Position numbers and translations under genes: made by a program
The notes under the pieces: generated by a model
Told to the model about the DNA's origin: nothing
Databases searched by the model: none
What the model saw: the letters and a program-made list of their open reading frames with translations, nothing else
Part shown: positions 7,290-15,711 of the stretch, piece by piece
Layout: each line of letters starts with the position of its first letter
How positions within the stretch are numbered: the stretch's first letter is position 1
DNA from: Flavobacteriales bacterium
Lineage (GTDB): Bacteria; Bacteroidota; Bacteroidia; Flavobacteriales_F; PHOS-HE28
Direction of reading: 5' to 3'
DNA: 64,000 bases
Assembly: GCA_020635725.1 (NCBI GenBank)
Contig: JACJZF010000005.1
Location: forward strand, 62,001-126,000

Positions 7290-9281
7290 TCAGTTCTCGA
7301 GGTTGCTCACGACGGTGCCGCTCAACGGCACGTTGCTGCCTGCAGGCGATACACGGATGTAGCCCTGCATCTCCTGGTGGAGCGCGGAGCAGAAGTCCGT
7401 GCAATACATCGGCCATACGCCTACGCGATCGGGCACCCACTTCAGGGTCTGCGTCTCGCCGGGCATGATCAGCAGTTCGGCGTTCGCCGCGCCCTTGATC
7501 GCGAATCCGTGCGGCACGTCCCAATCCTGCTCCAGGTTGGTCACATGGAAGTAGACCTCATCGCCCATGCGGACTCCCTCGATGTTATCCGGCGCGAAGT
7601 GCGAGCGGATGGAGGTCATCCACACATGCACCTGCTTGCCATCCCGCTCCACCTTGGTCTCCTTCTCGCCCTTCGCCACATACGGGTGCTCGTTCTCGTC
7701 GATGCGGAAGAACTTCACTTCGCGTGGTGTCACCAGCTCAGCCGGTATCGCCTGCGCATAGTGCGGTTCGCCTGTGGTGGGGAAGTCCAGGAGGAGTTCC
7801 ATCTTGTCACCATCGATGCTATAGAGCTGTGCGCTCTGCGTCAGTTCAGGTCCGGTGGGCAGGTAGCGGTCCTTGGTGATCTTGTTGTAGGCGATCACGT
7901 ACTTGCCCCAAGGCTTCTTGCTATCTCCGCCCGGCACGCATAGGTGACCGATGCTGTAATAGGTGGGGACACGATCGAGCACCTCTAGGCGCTCCACGTT
8001 CCACTTCACGATCTCGCTGCTCACGAAGAAGCTCGTGTAGGCGTTCCCGTTCGCATCGAACTCGGTGTGCAGGGGGCCCAGGCCCGGCTTCTTCACTTCA
8101 CCATGCAGCACGCTTTCGTACTTCAGGACGGGCAGTCCGGCGTAATCGCCCTCCAGATCGTTCGCCGCGATGGCCTTCTGCATCTTCTCGAATGAGAAAA
8201 CAGGGACCAGCGCGGCCAGCTTGCCGCTGCCGACTATGTACTTGCCCGTTGGGTCCACATCGCAGCCGTGCGGCGACTTCGGGCAAGGCATGAAGTACAA
8301 CAAGCCCGGATGCTCCTTCGGGTCGAGCTGAAGCACATCCTCGACGATGGTCGATTCGCTCGAATGCGTCGACTCGTTCCACCAGTTGCTGTAGTGCCGG
8401 CCCGGTGCGCGCTTGCCCTTGCCTTCCTTGACCAATTGCTCGGCCATCTTCCAGTTCACGGCCATGATGAAGTCCTTGTCCCGCTGGCTGGCGTTCACTT
8501 CCAGAAGGCTATAGGCCTGCTCGGTATTGTAGCAGCTGAAGAAGAACCAGCCTTCGCTCGGTCCCTTGCCGGCATGGCTCAGGTCGAAGTTCACGCCCGG
8601 GGTCACGATTTGGAACGCGATGCTCATCTTACCGCTCTCGGGATCGGGATGGATGAAGCTGACCGTGCCCTTGAAGTTCTCCTTGTAGGTGCTGATGGGC
8701 ACATCACGATGCGCTTCATCGCCCATGGGCACGCTGAAACGTGTGCCGGCTACCACGTATTCGCTGTTTCCCGTGGTGAATGGGGAGGAGTGATTGCCGG
8801 CGCTGTTCGGGATCTCGATGATGCTCGTCGTGCGGAAGGTGCCGAGATCGACCAGCGCGATGCGAGGCGTGTTGTTGCCATTGATGAAGCACCACTTGCC
8901 GTCCGGCACACCATCGGTCTGCGACAATTCAGGGTGGTGGCTGTCGTCCCAAGGAATGAATCCACTGGTTGTCATGAGCATGCCTTTGGTCTCTTCGCTG
9001 TAGCCGTAACCGCTCTCGGGATCCTGGCTGAAGACCGGTACTTCCCGGAACAGGCGTCCGCTAGGCAGGCCATAGATGGCGAGTTGGCCGCTGAAGCCGC
9101 CGCTCACCATGTTGTAGAACTCGTCGTGCGAACCGGGCTTCACATAAACCTTGCTGGCGGCATCGCCGGTCACAACGGTTTGGGCGGTGCTCGGTCGGCA
9201 GCCTTGCATGGCATTGAAGAGCAGTACGAGGCCCACCGAAGTGGCGAGCAACGCGCCTATAGGAAGGAGCTTGAGTCTCAT
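7290..9281 (-). CDS. nosZ: Nitrous-oxide reductase NosZ, clade II (Sec-exported)
   Basis: Periplasmic multicopper enzyme that reduces N2O to N2. 663 residues. The N-terminus MRLKLLPIGALLATSVGLVL is a Sec-type signal without the twin arginine of clade I enzymes, followed by Cys28 in a weak lipobox-like context. Beta-propeller CuZ ligand candidates are visible: SHHPELS (about residue 115), NHSSPF, SPHGCDVDPTGKY, GPLHTEFDANG and EPHYAQA. The C-terminal cupredoxin carries the CuA site CTDFCSALHQEM (about 627-638), complete in Cys, His and Met. It lies 41 bp downstream of a cytochrome c lipoprotein, its likely electron donor, and heads the maturation genes. It appears intact and functional. Confidence 0.97.
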   Translation of the reverse strand: MRLKLLPIGALLATSVGLVLLFNAMQGCRPSTAQTVVTGDAASKVYVKPGSHDEFYNMVSGGFSGQLAIYGLPSGRLFREVPVFSQDPESGYGYSEETKGMLMTTSGFIPWDDSHHPELSQTDGVPDGKWCFINGNNTPRIALVDLGTFRTTSIIEIPNSAGNHSSPFTTGNSEYVVAGTRFSVPMGDEAHRDVPISTYKENFKGTVSFIHPDPESGKMSIAFQIVTPGVNFDLSHAGKGPSEGWFFFSCYNTEQAYSLLEVNASQRDKDFIMAVNWKMAEQLVKEGKGKRAPGRHYSNWWNESTHSSESTIVEDVLQLDPKEHPGLLYFMPCPKSPHGCDVDPTGKYIVGSGKLAALVPVFSFEKMQKAIAANDLEGDYAGLPVLKYESVLHGEVKKPGLGPLHTEFDANGNAYTSFFVSSEIVKWNVERLEVLDRVPTYYSIGHLCVPGGDSKKPWGKYVIAYNKITKDRYLPTGPELTQSAQLYSIDGDKMELLLDFPTTGEPHYAQAIPAELVTPREVKFFRIDENEHPYVAKGEKETKVERDGKQVHVWMTSIRSHFAPDNIEGVRMGDEVYFHVTNLEQDWDVPHGFAIKGAANAELLIMPGETQTLKWVPDRVGVWPMYCTDFCSALHQEMQGYIRVSPAGSNVPLSGTVVSNLEN

Positions 9282-9322
9282 TGTCTTGCGCCTATTGGCG
9301 TTGGTTTGGTTGGTTCTTCGGT

Positions 9323-9784
9323 TCAGAGGGTTCGCATATACTCCAGCACTTGCCGGGCCTCATCGTTGCTGAGGTTCTGATTCGGCATCCGCACGAGGCA
9401 CTGCTCCAGGAGTTTCTGGGCCTCCGGGTCGTCGGTGAGCATCACATCGATGTTGAGGATCATGTTCATGATCCAAGCCGGCTCACGGCGCTGCGTAATG
9501 CCCTTCCATCCGGGTCCGACCACGCGATTCTCGCCGAGGCTATGGCAGGCCTGGCATTTCACGTCGTAGGTGGTCTTCCCCTTCTCAGCCATATCCTGGT
9601 CGATCCCACCCAGGTTCAGATCGGCGGCGGTGACCAGTCCCTTCGCGCTTCCGCCCGCTGCTGCATCGGGTGGCGTTCCCGATGTTCCCGGAGGGCCACT
9701 GGGCTCGCTCGGCCCGCCGCATGCGCCAAGTACCAGTATCATAGCGGCCAACGCCGCAGCCTTGTTTGCCCAATAATGTGACAT
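9323..9784 (-). CDS. Monoheme cytochrome c lipoprotein, first gene of the nos operon
   Basis: Exported class I cytochrome c of 153 residues. A signal peptide with lipobox LVLGACGG is followed by a Gly/Pro/Ser-rich linker, then the heme motif CQACHSLGENRVVGPGW and a distal axial Met candidate in LVRMPNQNLS. ATG 9784 is chosen because it starts the signal peptide; an in-frame TTG at 9811 would add nine residues with no support. It is transcribed with nosZ and is the obvious candidate to pass electrons to CuA. The promoter region upstream holds the paired operators at 9819-9834 and 9838-9853. Confidence 0.92.
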   Translation of the reverse strand: MSHYWANKAAALAAMILVLGACGGPSEPSGPPGTSGTPPDAAAGGSAKGLVTAADLNLGGIDQDMAEKGKTTYDVKCQACHSLGENRVVGPGWKGITQRREPAWIMNMILNIDVMLTDDPEAQKLLEQCLVRMPNQNLSNDEARQVLEYMRTL

Positions 9785-9818
9785 GTGCTCTGTTTTTCGA
9801 TTACGTGACAAATATCAT

Positions 9819-9834
9819 CGGACAGTATTGTCCG
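9819..9834. promoter_or_regulatory. CGGACAGTATTGTCCG, putative Rrf2-family operator of the nos operon
   Basis: A 16-bp inverted repeat with one mismatch, otherwise identical to the perfect palindrome at 3394-3409. It lies 34 bp upstream of the cytochrome c start and just upstream of a GATATTTG box (9809-9816 on the minus strand) that resembles the Bacteroidota -7 element. That places the operator between the -7 and -33 elements, a repressor position. It also lies 47 bp before the divergent gene at 9882. Confidence 0.65.
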
Positions 9835-9837
9835 GTA

Positions 9838-9853
9838 TATGACGTTTGTCAGC
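9838..9853. promoter_or_regulatory. CRP/FNR-geometry operator of the nos operon
   Basis: TATGAC-GTTT-GTCAGC: a perfect TGAC-N4-GTCA core. Its centre is 33 bp upstream of the centre of the -7-like box at 9809-9816, i.e. near -41 from the expected start, the classic activator position. It sits in the divergent region and could also act on the gene at 9882. Confidence 0.55.
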
Positions 9854-9881
9854 CGGAAACCTGAGTGATTCAAGGAACACG

Positions 9882-11123
9882 ATGCGACATGATCAATCTG
9901 CGGGAGAACCCGCGAGCCGTGGATTCCGTTGGGCATTGCTCGCCTTCGCCGTAGCGGGAACGATCGGCGCGGCGTTGCGGCTCATCTACATCGTCGAGAT
10001 CCCTGGCATGCTATTCCGCCCTTGGCTGCACGCGCATTCTCATGTGGCCATGCTGGGCTGGCTGTTCCCGGGTCTGCTCATCGGGTTATGCGGTCAGGAG
10101 CAGGAAGGAATGCCTCGGCGCTTCTGGCGGCTCATGGCGCTCTCTCAGCTGCTGGTGCTGGTCATGCTCATCGGCTTCCCGCTGCAGGGCTATGGCGCTG
10201 TCAGCATCACTTCATCCGTGCTGCAGGTATTGGTCGGCTATGGCTTGGTGCGCACGGTCTGGTTGCGGGTGCATGATTGGCCGCAGCACGGGAGCGGTCT
10301 TCTGGCCCGCTTGGCTTTGGTGTTCCAGGTGGTGAGCACGCTCGGCATATGGACCATAGGGCCTGTGCTGGCAGGCGGCCTCGCCGGCAGCGAACTGTAC
10401 TACTGGAGCATTCAATGGTTCCTGCATTTCCAGTTCAATGGCTGGTTCTGGTTCGCCGTGATGGCTATTGGGAGCCGCTGGGCCGAGAAGCAGGGAGTTG
10501 ATGTCCGTCTCGATGCGCCCACCGTGGTACTATGGGCTACGAGCGCTGCGCTGACGTTCGCGCTCGCCATCGCCTGGTCCGAGCGCCATTGGACGGTGCT
10601 CGCTGTCAACTCGATAGGTGTGCTATTGCAGCTCGCGGCCGCTTGGCGAACGCTCGTGCTCCTGAGGCGCACTCGTGTGCAGTTGAGAACCAGCACCAGT
10701 CCATGGATGCGCACGCTCATCGGTGCAGCGCTTCTATCCATGGCGATCAAGGTGATGGCACAAGCGGCTGTGGCCGTTCCGTCGGTGGCAGACATGGCGC
10801 TGACGCTGCGCAACCATGTCATCGGATTCATCCATCTCAATACGCTCGGGGCAGCATCGTCGATACTCCTGGCCTTCGCCGTGATGCGCGGATGGGTGAA
10901 TGATCATGATCGCCGGGTTCGCATAGCGCTCTCTTCCTTCCTGCTCGGATTCATTCTCAGTGAGGCTTTGCTTTTCATTCAGGGTTCCCTCTTCTGGGCC
11001 GGCCTAGGGATGATGCCCGGCTACTACGAGATCCTATTCAGCGCGAGCGCGCTCTTGCCGATCGGACTGTGGATCCTCTGGTACCGGTCTCTCCGTGCCG
11101 AATGGGCCGACCAGCGAAAATGA
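9882..11123 (+). CDS. Polytopic His-rich membrane protein, heme-copper-oxidase/NnrS-like
   Basis: Integral membrane protein of 413 residues with about 12 hydrophobic segments. Conserved-looking histidines fall in membrane segments: RPWLHAHSHVAMLGW (near residue 50), QWFLHFQFNGWFWF and LRNHVIGFIHLNTLG. This pattern recalls the heme-ligand helices of heme-copper oxidase subunit I relatives and NnrS-type proteins, but I see no full CuB ligand set, so I do not call it an oxidase. ATG 9882 is chosen for the AAGGAAC sequence 5 nt upstream; an in-frame TTG at 9846 lies inside the operator. It is divergent from the nos operon and shares its operators, which suggests a role in NO or N2O metabolism. 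Confidence 0.75.
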   Translation: MRHDQSAGEPASRGFRWALLAFAVAGTIGAALRLIYIVEIPGMLFRPWLHAHSHVAMLGWLFPGLLIGLCGQEQEGMPRRFWRLMALSQLLVLVMLIGFPLQGYGAVSITSSVLQVLVGYGLVRTVWLRVHDWPQHGSGLLARLALVFQVVSTLGIWTIGPVLAGGLAGSELYYWSIQWFLHFQFNGWFWFAVMAIGSRWAEKQGVDVRLDAPTVVLWATSAALTFALAIAWSERHWTVLAVNSIGVLLQLAAAWRTLVLLRRTRVQLRTSTSPWMRTLIGAALLSMAIKVMAQAAVAVPSVADMALTLRNHVIGFIHLNTLGAASSILLAFAVMRGWVNDHDRRVRIALSSFLLGFILSEALLFIQGSLFWAGLGMMPGYYEILFSASALLPIGLWILWYRSLRAEWADQRK

Positions 11124-11181
11124 TGCGCATCAGCCGGCACGGTTCCGCCCTCGGATACTTTGCCCCGCATTCACACTGGTC

Positions 11182-12834
11182 ATGGCACACCGATACCCCT
11201 TCATGCTCCTGGTCGCAGCGTCGTCTATCTGCGCCGCGCAGAATCCACTGGCGATTCCTCCCGCGCTCGATCTGGACACCTTCGACCTGGTGGTCGATGA
11301 GCATACGCACGAATTCTATCCCGGACTCGTCACGAATACTTACGGCGCAAGTGCCGAGTACCTGGGTCCGACGCTGATCCTGCATCGTGGCGACACGACC
11401 CGTATCCGGGTGCACAACCAGCTCGACCAGATAACGAGCATGCACTGGCATGGGATGCATGTGCCAGGAGACATGGACGGAGGTCCGCAACGAATCATCG
11501 ATCCGGGAGACACATGGATGGCGGAGTACCTGGTGAAGAATCCGGCGGCGACGTATTGGTACCACCCTCACCCTCACCAGCTCACTGCGGAGCAGGCCAA
11601 CTTCGGCGTTGCCGGTCTGATCATCGTACGTGATGATGATGAGGCCCAGCTTCCTCTTCCACGCACATACGGCGTTGACGATTTCCCAGTAGTGATACAG
11701 GATCGGAAATTCGAGGCCAACGGCGATTTCGCCTTCTATCCATTCGGTGACTCGGTACTGGTGAATGGGACACCGGACGCCTTTCTCGAATGCCCAGCAC
11801 AGGTGGTGCGCCTGCGCCTGCTGAACGGTTCCAATGCTCGGATCTACGCACTCGGGATTGATGGGCAGTCCATGCACGTGATCACGAACGACGGGGGATT
11901 GCTGCCGGAGCCGGCTGCAGTGGACCGTCTCTGGTTGAGCAACGGCGAGCGTACGGAGGTGCTGCTGGATCTGACCGGAATGGAAGGCGATAGCCTTCTG
12001 CTGGTGAGCCATGGGGAGGAACTCCCGAGCACCGTGCCCGGCTCATCGAACCTGGTCTGGGAGAGCAGTTCGCTCAACGGTGTGGCCTTTCCAGTCCTGC
12101 GCATACGCGTGGTCGCGCCCACGGCCGAGGCGGTCACGGGAATACCCGCAACCCTGCTCGATATACCCATGCCGGTCGAGGCCGAGAGCATCCGCACACG
12201 CACCAAGACCATCACGGGCATGGGCATGGTGGGCATGGGCATGTTCATGATCAATGGGCTCATGTTCGACATGGACGTGGTGAATGACACCATGCAGCTC
12301 GGCACGGTCGAGGTATGGAACATCGTGAACAACTCGAACATGGCGCATCCCATGCATATCCATGGGGTCTCTTTCACCGTGCTGGAACGGAACGGCCAGG
12401 CCCCGCCTGCATGGGAGCAAGGGCCGAAGGATGTCGTGCTCGTGGACCGTTTCGAGACCGTTAAACTGATCACGCGCTATGGCGAGCCCAGCAACGGGTA
12501 TCCGTACATGTACCATTGCCATAACCTCATGCACGAGGACAACATGATGATGCTCCAGTACATCGTTCTCGATCCGAGCATGGGAATCATCGCGGAACCC
12601 GAGGAACCCGTGATCCTGTTCCCATCACCCGCAATCGGAAGTGTCCGGTACGATATTGGTCACGGGGTCGATCGAGTGGTTGTCCGCGATGCGCGTGGCC
12701 GGACGTTGCTCGAATCGCCTAGAACGGGAACCACATCAGGAGTCATCGAACTGGATGGGATTCCTGCGGGAATGCTGGTGGTGGAACTCAGCGGCGACGG
12801 TCGCAGCACCCGCACGCGCCTCATGAAGCAATAG
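11182..12834 (+). CDS. Secreted multicopper oxidase with T9SS-type C-terminal tail
   Basis: Three-cupredoxin copper oxidase of about 550 residues, exported (MAHRYPFMLLVAASSICAAQ signal). All copper motifs are present: HWHGMH, WYHPHPHQ, HPMHIHGVSF and YHCHNLMHEDNMMM, the last supplying type 1 ligands including Met. A Met-rich stretch (TITGMGMVGMGMFMINGLMF, about residues 350-370) recalls the methionine inserts of CueO-type cuprous oxidases. After the third cupredoxin, a short C-terminal domain ending GMLVVELSGDGRSTRTRLMK looks like a T9SS sorting domain. A TACTTTG box (11156-11162) lies 19 nt before the ATG. A role in periplasmic copper handling beside nos and cbb3 genes is inferred. Confidence 0.88.
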   Translation: MAHRYPFMLLVAASSICAAQNPLAIPPALDLDTFDLVVDEHTHEFYPGLVTNTYGASAEYLGPTLILHRGDTTRIRVHNQLDQITSMHWHGMHVPGDMDGGPQRIIDPGDTWMAEYLVKNPAATYWYHPHPHQLTAEQANFGVAGLIIVRDDDEAQLPLPRTYGVDDFPVVIQDRKFEANGDFAFYPFGDSVLVNGTPDAFLECPAQVVRLRLLNGSNARIYALGIDGQSMHVITNDGGLLPEPAAVDRLWLSNGERTEVLLDLTGMEGDSLLLVSHGEELPSTVPGSSNLVWESSSLNGVAFPVLRIRVVAPTAEAVTGIPATLLDIPMPVEAESIRTRTKTITGMGMVGMGMFMINGLMFDMDVVNDTMQLGTVEVWNIVNNSNMAHPMHIHGVSFTVLERNGQAPPAWEQGPKDVVLVDRFETVKLITRYGEPSNGYPYMYHCHNLMHEDNMMMLQYIVLDPSMGIIAEPEEPVILFPSPAIGSVRYDIGHGVDRVVVRDARGRTLLESPRTGTTSGVIELDGIPAGMLVVELSGDGRSTRTRLMKQ

Positions 12835-12920
12835 CCCAACCGGAATCCGTCAGCGATTTAGGCTCCGGCTCGTGTGGTGGAAGCCGAGTGCGATGTAATC
12901 CTCAGCGCTTATCGAGATAT

Positions 12921-15314
12921 TCAATCACGAAAAGAGCTTCTCGCTCCGATTCCCACCGCCACGCTCACGAAGGCCACCACGCTCACGCTGCTCAAGGGCA
13001 TCAGGATGGCCGCGATCAACGGGGTCATCATGCCGGCCACGGCCAGCGAGACTCCGGTGATGTTGTAGCAGAGCGAGATGAAGAGGCTCGCGATGACGAT
13101 GCGGCGCGCGCGTCGCGTCATGTGGAGGAATCCGGGCAGGTCATGCAAGGCACCCGCATCCAGTATCGCGTCGCTCGCGGGCGTGAGCGCGGCGGTGGTT
13201 TCGGTCACCGTGATGCCCACATCGCTCTGGGCCAGTGCACCGGCATCGTTCAGGCCGTCGCCGACCATGAGCACGCGATGCCCCGATTGCTGGCTGGCTC
13301 GTACGCACTCCGTCTTGTCCACGGGCGAGCAGCGCGTACGCACCTCAGCTCCCACGAAGGACGCTGCCAATTCGCTGTCGAGCTGCGCATCGCCGGTGAC
13401 CAGTCCCACGTGCAAGCGCTCCCGCAGCCTGGTGACCGCGTTGGCGATGCCGGTGCGCGCGCGCTTCCGGATGGCGAAATGCCCGCGATGCGTGCCGCCG
13501 ATGGTGATGTGCACATGCGCCTCTCCATTGGAACGGGGTGCTTCGCCGCCGCCGCAGAATGTGGCCGAGCCGATGCGCACGGGCATGCCTCCCACCAGGC
13601 CGGCGATGCCTTGTCCAGCCGTTTCTTCCACTTCGGCGCAAGGCAAGGAATCATCGGCCGCGCGATGCAGTTCGCCCGCCAGCACCGCGCTCAATGGATG
13701 GGCGCTGTTGCGGGCCAGCGCGTGCACCCATTGCCGATCACGCGCTGTGAGCGGCTCCCCGCACCAACGGGTCTCATGCGCCTCGCGTGCGGTCAGGGTG
13801 CCTGTCTTGTCGAAGAGCACCGTGTCCACATGCGCCATGCGCTCCACCACTTCCGCGTCGCGCAGGAAGAGGCCCCGCTTGCCCAGCAGGCGTATCGTAT
13901 GACCGTAGGCGAAGGGCATACTCAGGGCCAACGCGCACGGGCAGGCCACGATCAGTACCGCCGTTACGATGGGCCACACCTGCGCCGGGTCCTTGCCCCA
14001 CCAGTACAGCCCGGCACCAAGCGCGGTGAGCAGCACGGCCAACGTGAAGCGACGCGCGACCTGATCGATCATGCGCGGCATCGCCGGCCTGGAGCCGCCT
14101 TGCGCCTGCTCGGCCCAGAGCTGCTTCAGCCTGGAATCACCGAAGCTGCGAAGCACCTCGAGCTCGATCAGTCCGCCGCGCTGGCGTCCGCCTGCCTTGA
14201 TCGTATCACCTGCAGATTTCCGGATGGGCAGCGGCTCGCCCGTGATGAAGCTGTTGTCGATGTGGGCCTCGCCGACGCGAAGGATCGCATCCACGGGAAC
14301 GAGCTCCTGGTCCCGGATCAGGATGCGGTCGCCCGGCACCAGATCGGCCACGCGCGCGGTCTCCTCTGCTTCGCCGCGCTTGCGCATGACGATGAGCGGC
14401 AGGAAATCCTCCAGCGCACGGTCGAAGCGGAGCGCGCGGTAGGTGTGCGCCTGGTACCACTTGCCCACCAAGAGGAAGAAGAGGAGGCCGGCGAGCGAAT
14501 CGAAGTAGCCAGGTCCCGTTCCGCTCAAGACATCGTGCAAGCTCCGGAGCCACAGCGCCACGATGCCCAGCGCGATGGGCTGGTCGATGTTGATCTGCCT
14601 GGACCGCAGGCCGGCCCACGCGGCACGGAAGTAATCGGTGCTCAGGAAGAAGACCACCGGCACCGAGAAGAGCGCCGACAGCCATTGGAAGCCTTCGCGC
14701 AGATTGGCTTCGCCATCAGCACCCAGGTATTCCGGGAAGCTGAACAGCATGGTGTTGCCGAAGATGAAGCCCGCCACCCCGAGCCGGATGTAGAGCATGC
14801 GTGGCACTCGATCCGTGCGCTCGCGCCCGTCGCCGGCCGTGAGCTGCGGTCCGTAGCCGATCCGTCGCAGCAGCTTCACCAACCCTTGCAGGGACAATTG
14901 CTCTTCACGGAAGGTGATGGTGAGTTCCTTGTCGGTGAAGGAGACGCGTGAACGGATCACCGCAGGTTCCACGCGGTCCAGGTTCTCCAGCAACCAGATG
15001 CACGAACTGCAATGCATCTGCGGGATACGGAAGCGCACGCGGGTGATGCCGCCCTCAGCGAATTCCACCACACGTTCGCGGATCTCCGGCAGCTCGAAGA
15101 GCTCAAGTCGGTGCTCGTCGGCGCTGACTTCCTGCTTCACGCCGGGCTGCTTCTCCAGCGCGTAGTACTCGCACAGCCCAGCTTCGTTCAGCAGATCATA
15201 CACCACCTCGCAGCCATGGCAGCAGAAATCCTTGCCATCGTGCACGCGGTGCTCCTCGGCGCATGCATCGCCGCAATGGAAACAGGTGACCTGTGTCAGG
15301 GTCTTGGGCTCCAC
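12921..15314 (-). CDS. ccoI: Copper-transporting P-type ATPase for cbb3 oxidase assembly (CcoI/FixI)
   Basis: Inner-membrane P1B ATPase that supplies copper for cbb3 oxidase. 797 residues. The N-terminal zinc-finger-like region CFHCGDACAEEHRVHDGKDF with CCHGC is typical of CcoI, followed by an HMA domain (PQMHCSSCIWLLEN). Eight membrane segments carry the transport motif CPC (IVACPCALALS), phosphorylation site DKTGTLT and hinge GDGLNDAGAL. The start is GTG 15314 (cac on the plus strand). A CRP/FNR-geometry site at 15349-15364 has its centre 33 bp upstream of a GCTCTTTG box (15320-15327), suggesting a nearly leaderless transcript. ccoS and ccoNO lie 13 kb downstream, beyond the nos locus. Confidence 0.94.
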   Translation of the reverse strand: MEPKTLTQVTCFHCGDACAEEHRVHDGKDFCCHGCEVVYDLLNEAGLCEYYALEKQPGVKQEVSADEHRLELFELPEIRERVVEFAEGGITRVRFRIPQMHCSSCIWLLENLDRVEPAVIRSRVSFTDKELTITFREEQLSLQGLVKLLRRIGYGPQLTAGDGRERTDRVPRMLYIRLGVAGFIFGNTMLFSFPEYLGADGEANLREGFQWLSALFSVPVVFFLSTDYFRAAWAGLRSRQINIDQPIALGIVALWLRSLHDVLSGTGPGYFDSLAGLLFFLLVGKWYQAHTYRALRFDRALEDFLPLIVMRKRGEAEETARVADLVPGDRILIRDQELVPVDAILRVGEAHIDNSFITGEPLPIRKSAGDTIKAGGRQRGGLIELEVLRSFGDSRLKQLWAEQAQGGSRPAMPRMIDQVARRFTLAVLLTALGAGLYWWGKDPAQVWPIVTAVLIVACPCALALSMPFAYGHTIRLLGKRGLFLRDAEVVERMAHVDTVLFDKTGTLTAREAHETRWCGEPLTARDRQWVHALARNSAHPLSAVLAGELHRAADDSLPCAEVEETAGQGIAGLVGGMPVRIGSATFCGGGEAPRSNGEAHVHITIGGTHRGHFAIRKRARTGIANAVTRLRERLHVGLVTGDAQLDSELAASFVGAEVRTRCSPVDKTECVRASQQSGHRVLMVGDGLNDAGALAQSDVGITVTETTAALTPASDAILDAGALHDLPGFLHMTRRARRIVIASLFISLCYNITGVSLAVAGMMTPLIAAILMPLSSVSVVAFVSVAVGIGARSSFRD

Positions 15315-15348
15315 GGATGCAAAGAGCGGGCAGTGGACGCGCAGAACG

Positions 15349-15364
15349 CATGACGAAAGTCATG
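15349..15364. promoter_or_regulatory. CRP/FNR-geometry operator upstream of ccoI
   Basis: CATGAC-GAAA-GTCATG, a perfect 6-N4-6 inverted repeat centred 42 bp upstream of the ccoI start codon. It shares the TGAC-N4-GTCA core with the sites before ccoS, the fasciclin gene and the nos operon. Confidence 0.6.
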
Positions 15365-15567
15365 CTTGCCAAACGTTCAGACCTGCACGCAGCCGAACGT
15401 TCGCGCGGGGGTGTCAACGCGGATGCGCGATCCAGGCGGCCGTGTCACCTGCAAGCGCGGCCACGCGGGAACATCGGGATGCTGAATGCGCGCGAGCAAC
15501 GAAGGACGCGACCTGGTCATGCAGGGGAATCACGAGAGACTTCTCGCGCAGCCCCAAGAGGCAGGGC

Positions 15568-15669
15568 TCACATCACGTGGCCGAACGCGAAGGCGGCGAA
15601 GGCCACCAGCAGCGCGAACAGGCCGACCACAAGGGCCATGGGCGGGGTTCGACGGATCAACGAAGTCAT
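15568..15669 (-). CDS. Possible 33-residue single-TM protein between ccoI and the CsoR-like palindrome
   Basis: A short frame encoding MTSLIRRTPPMALVVGLFAL plus a further hydrophobic run ending FGHVM. It has a basic N-terminus and one membrane span, as in small oxidase or transporter subunits. It is the only coding candidate in the 516-bp gap 15315-15830. There is no clear ribosome site. It could be chance in GC-rich DNA; its placement before ccoI on the same strand is the main support. Confidence 0.35.
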   Translation of the reverse strand: MTSLIRRTPPMALVVGLFALLVAFAAFAFGHVM

Positions 15670-15697
15670 GGTAAGAGGGCTTTCTACAGGGCAGACG

Positions 15698-15711
15698 GGG
15701 GGTATACCCCC
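15698..15711. promoter_or_regulatory. GGGGGTATACCCCC palindrome
   Basis: A perfect 14-bp G-tract/TATA/C-tract palindrome 29 bp upstream of the small ORF on the minus strand and 120 bp before the plus-strand gene at 15831. G-tract palindromes of this style are seen at copper-sensor operators of the CsoR type, and the neighbourhood is copper-related. The regulator is not in the window, so the link is inference. Confidence 0.4.

Noticed and set aside
12888..14951. 687-codon plus-strand frame opposite ccoI
   Set aside because: Shadow of the P-type ATPase gene; no recognisable domain.
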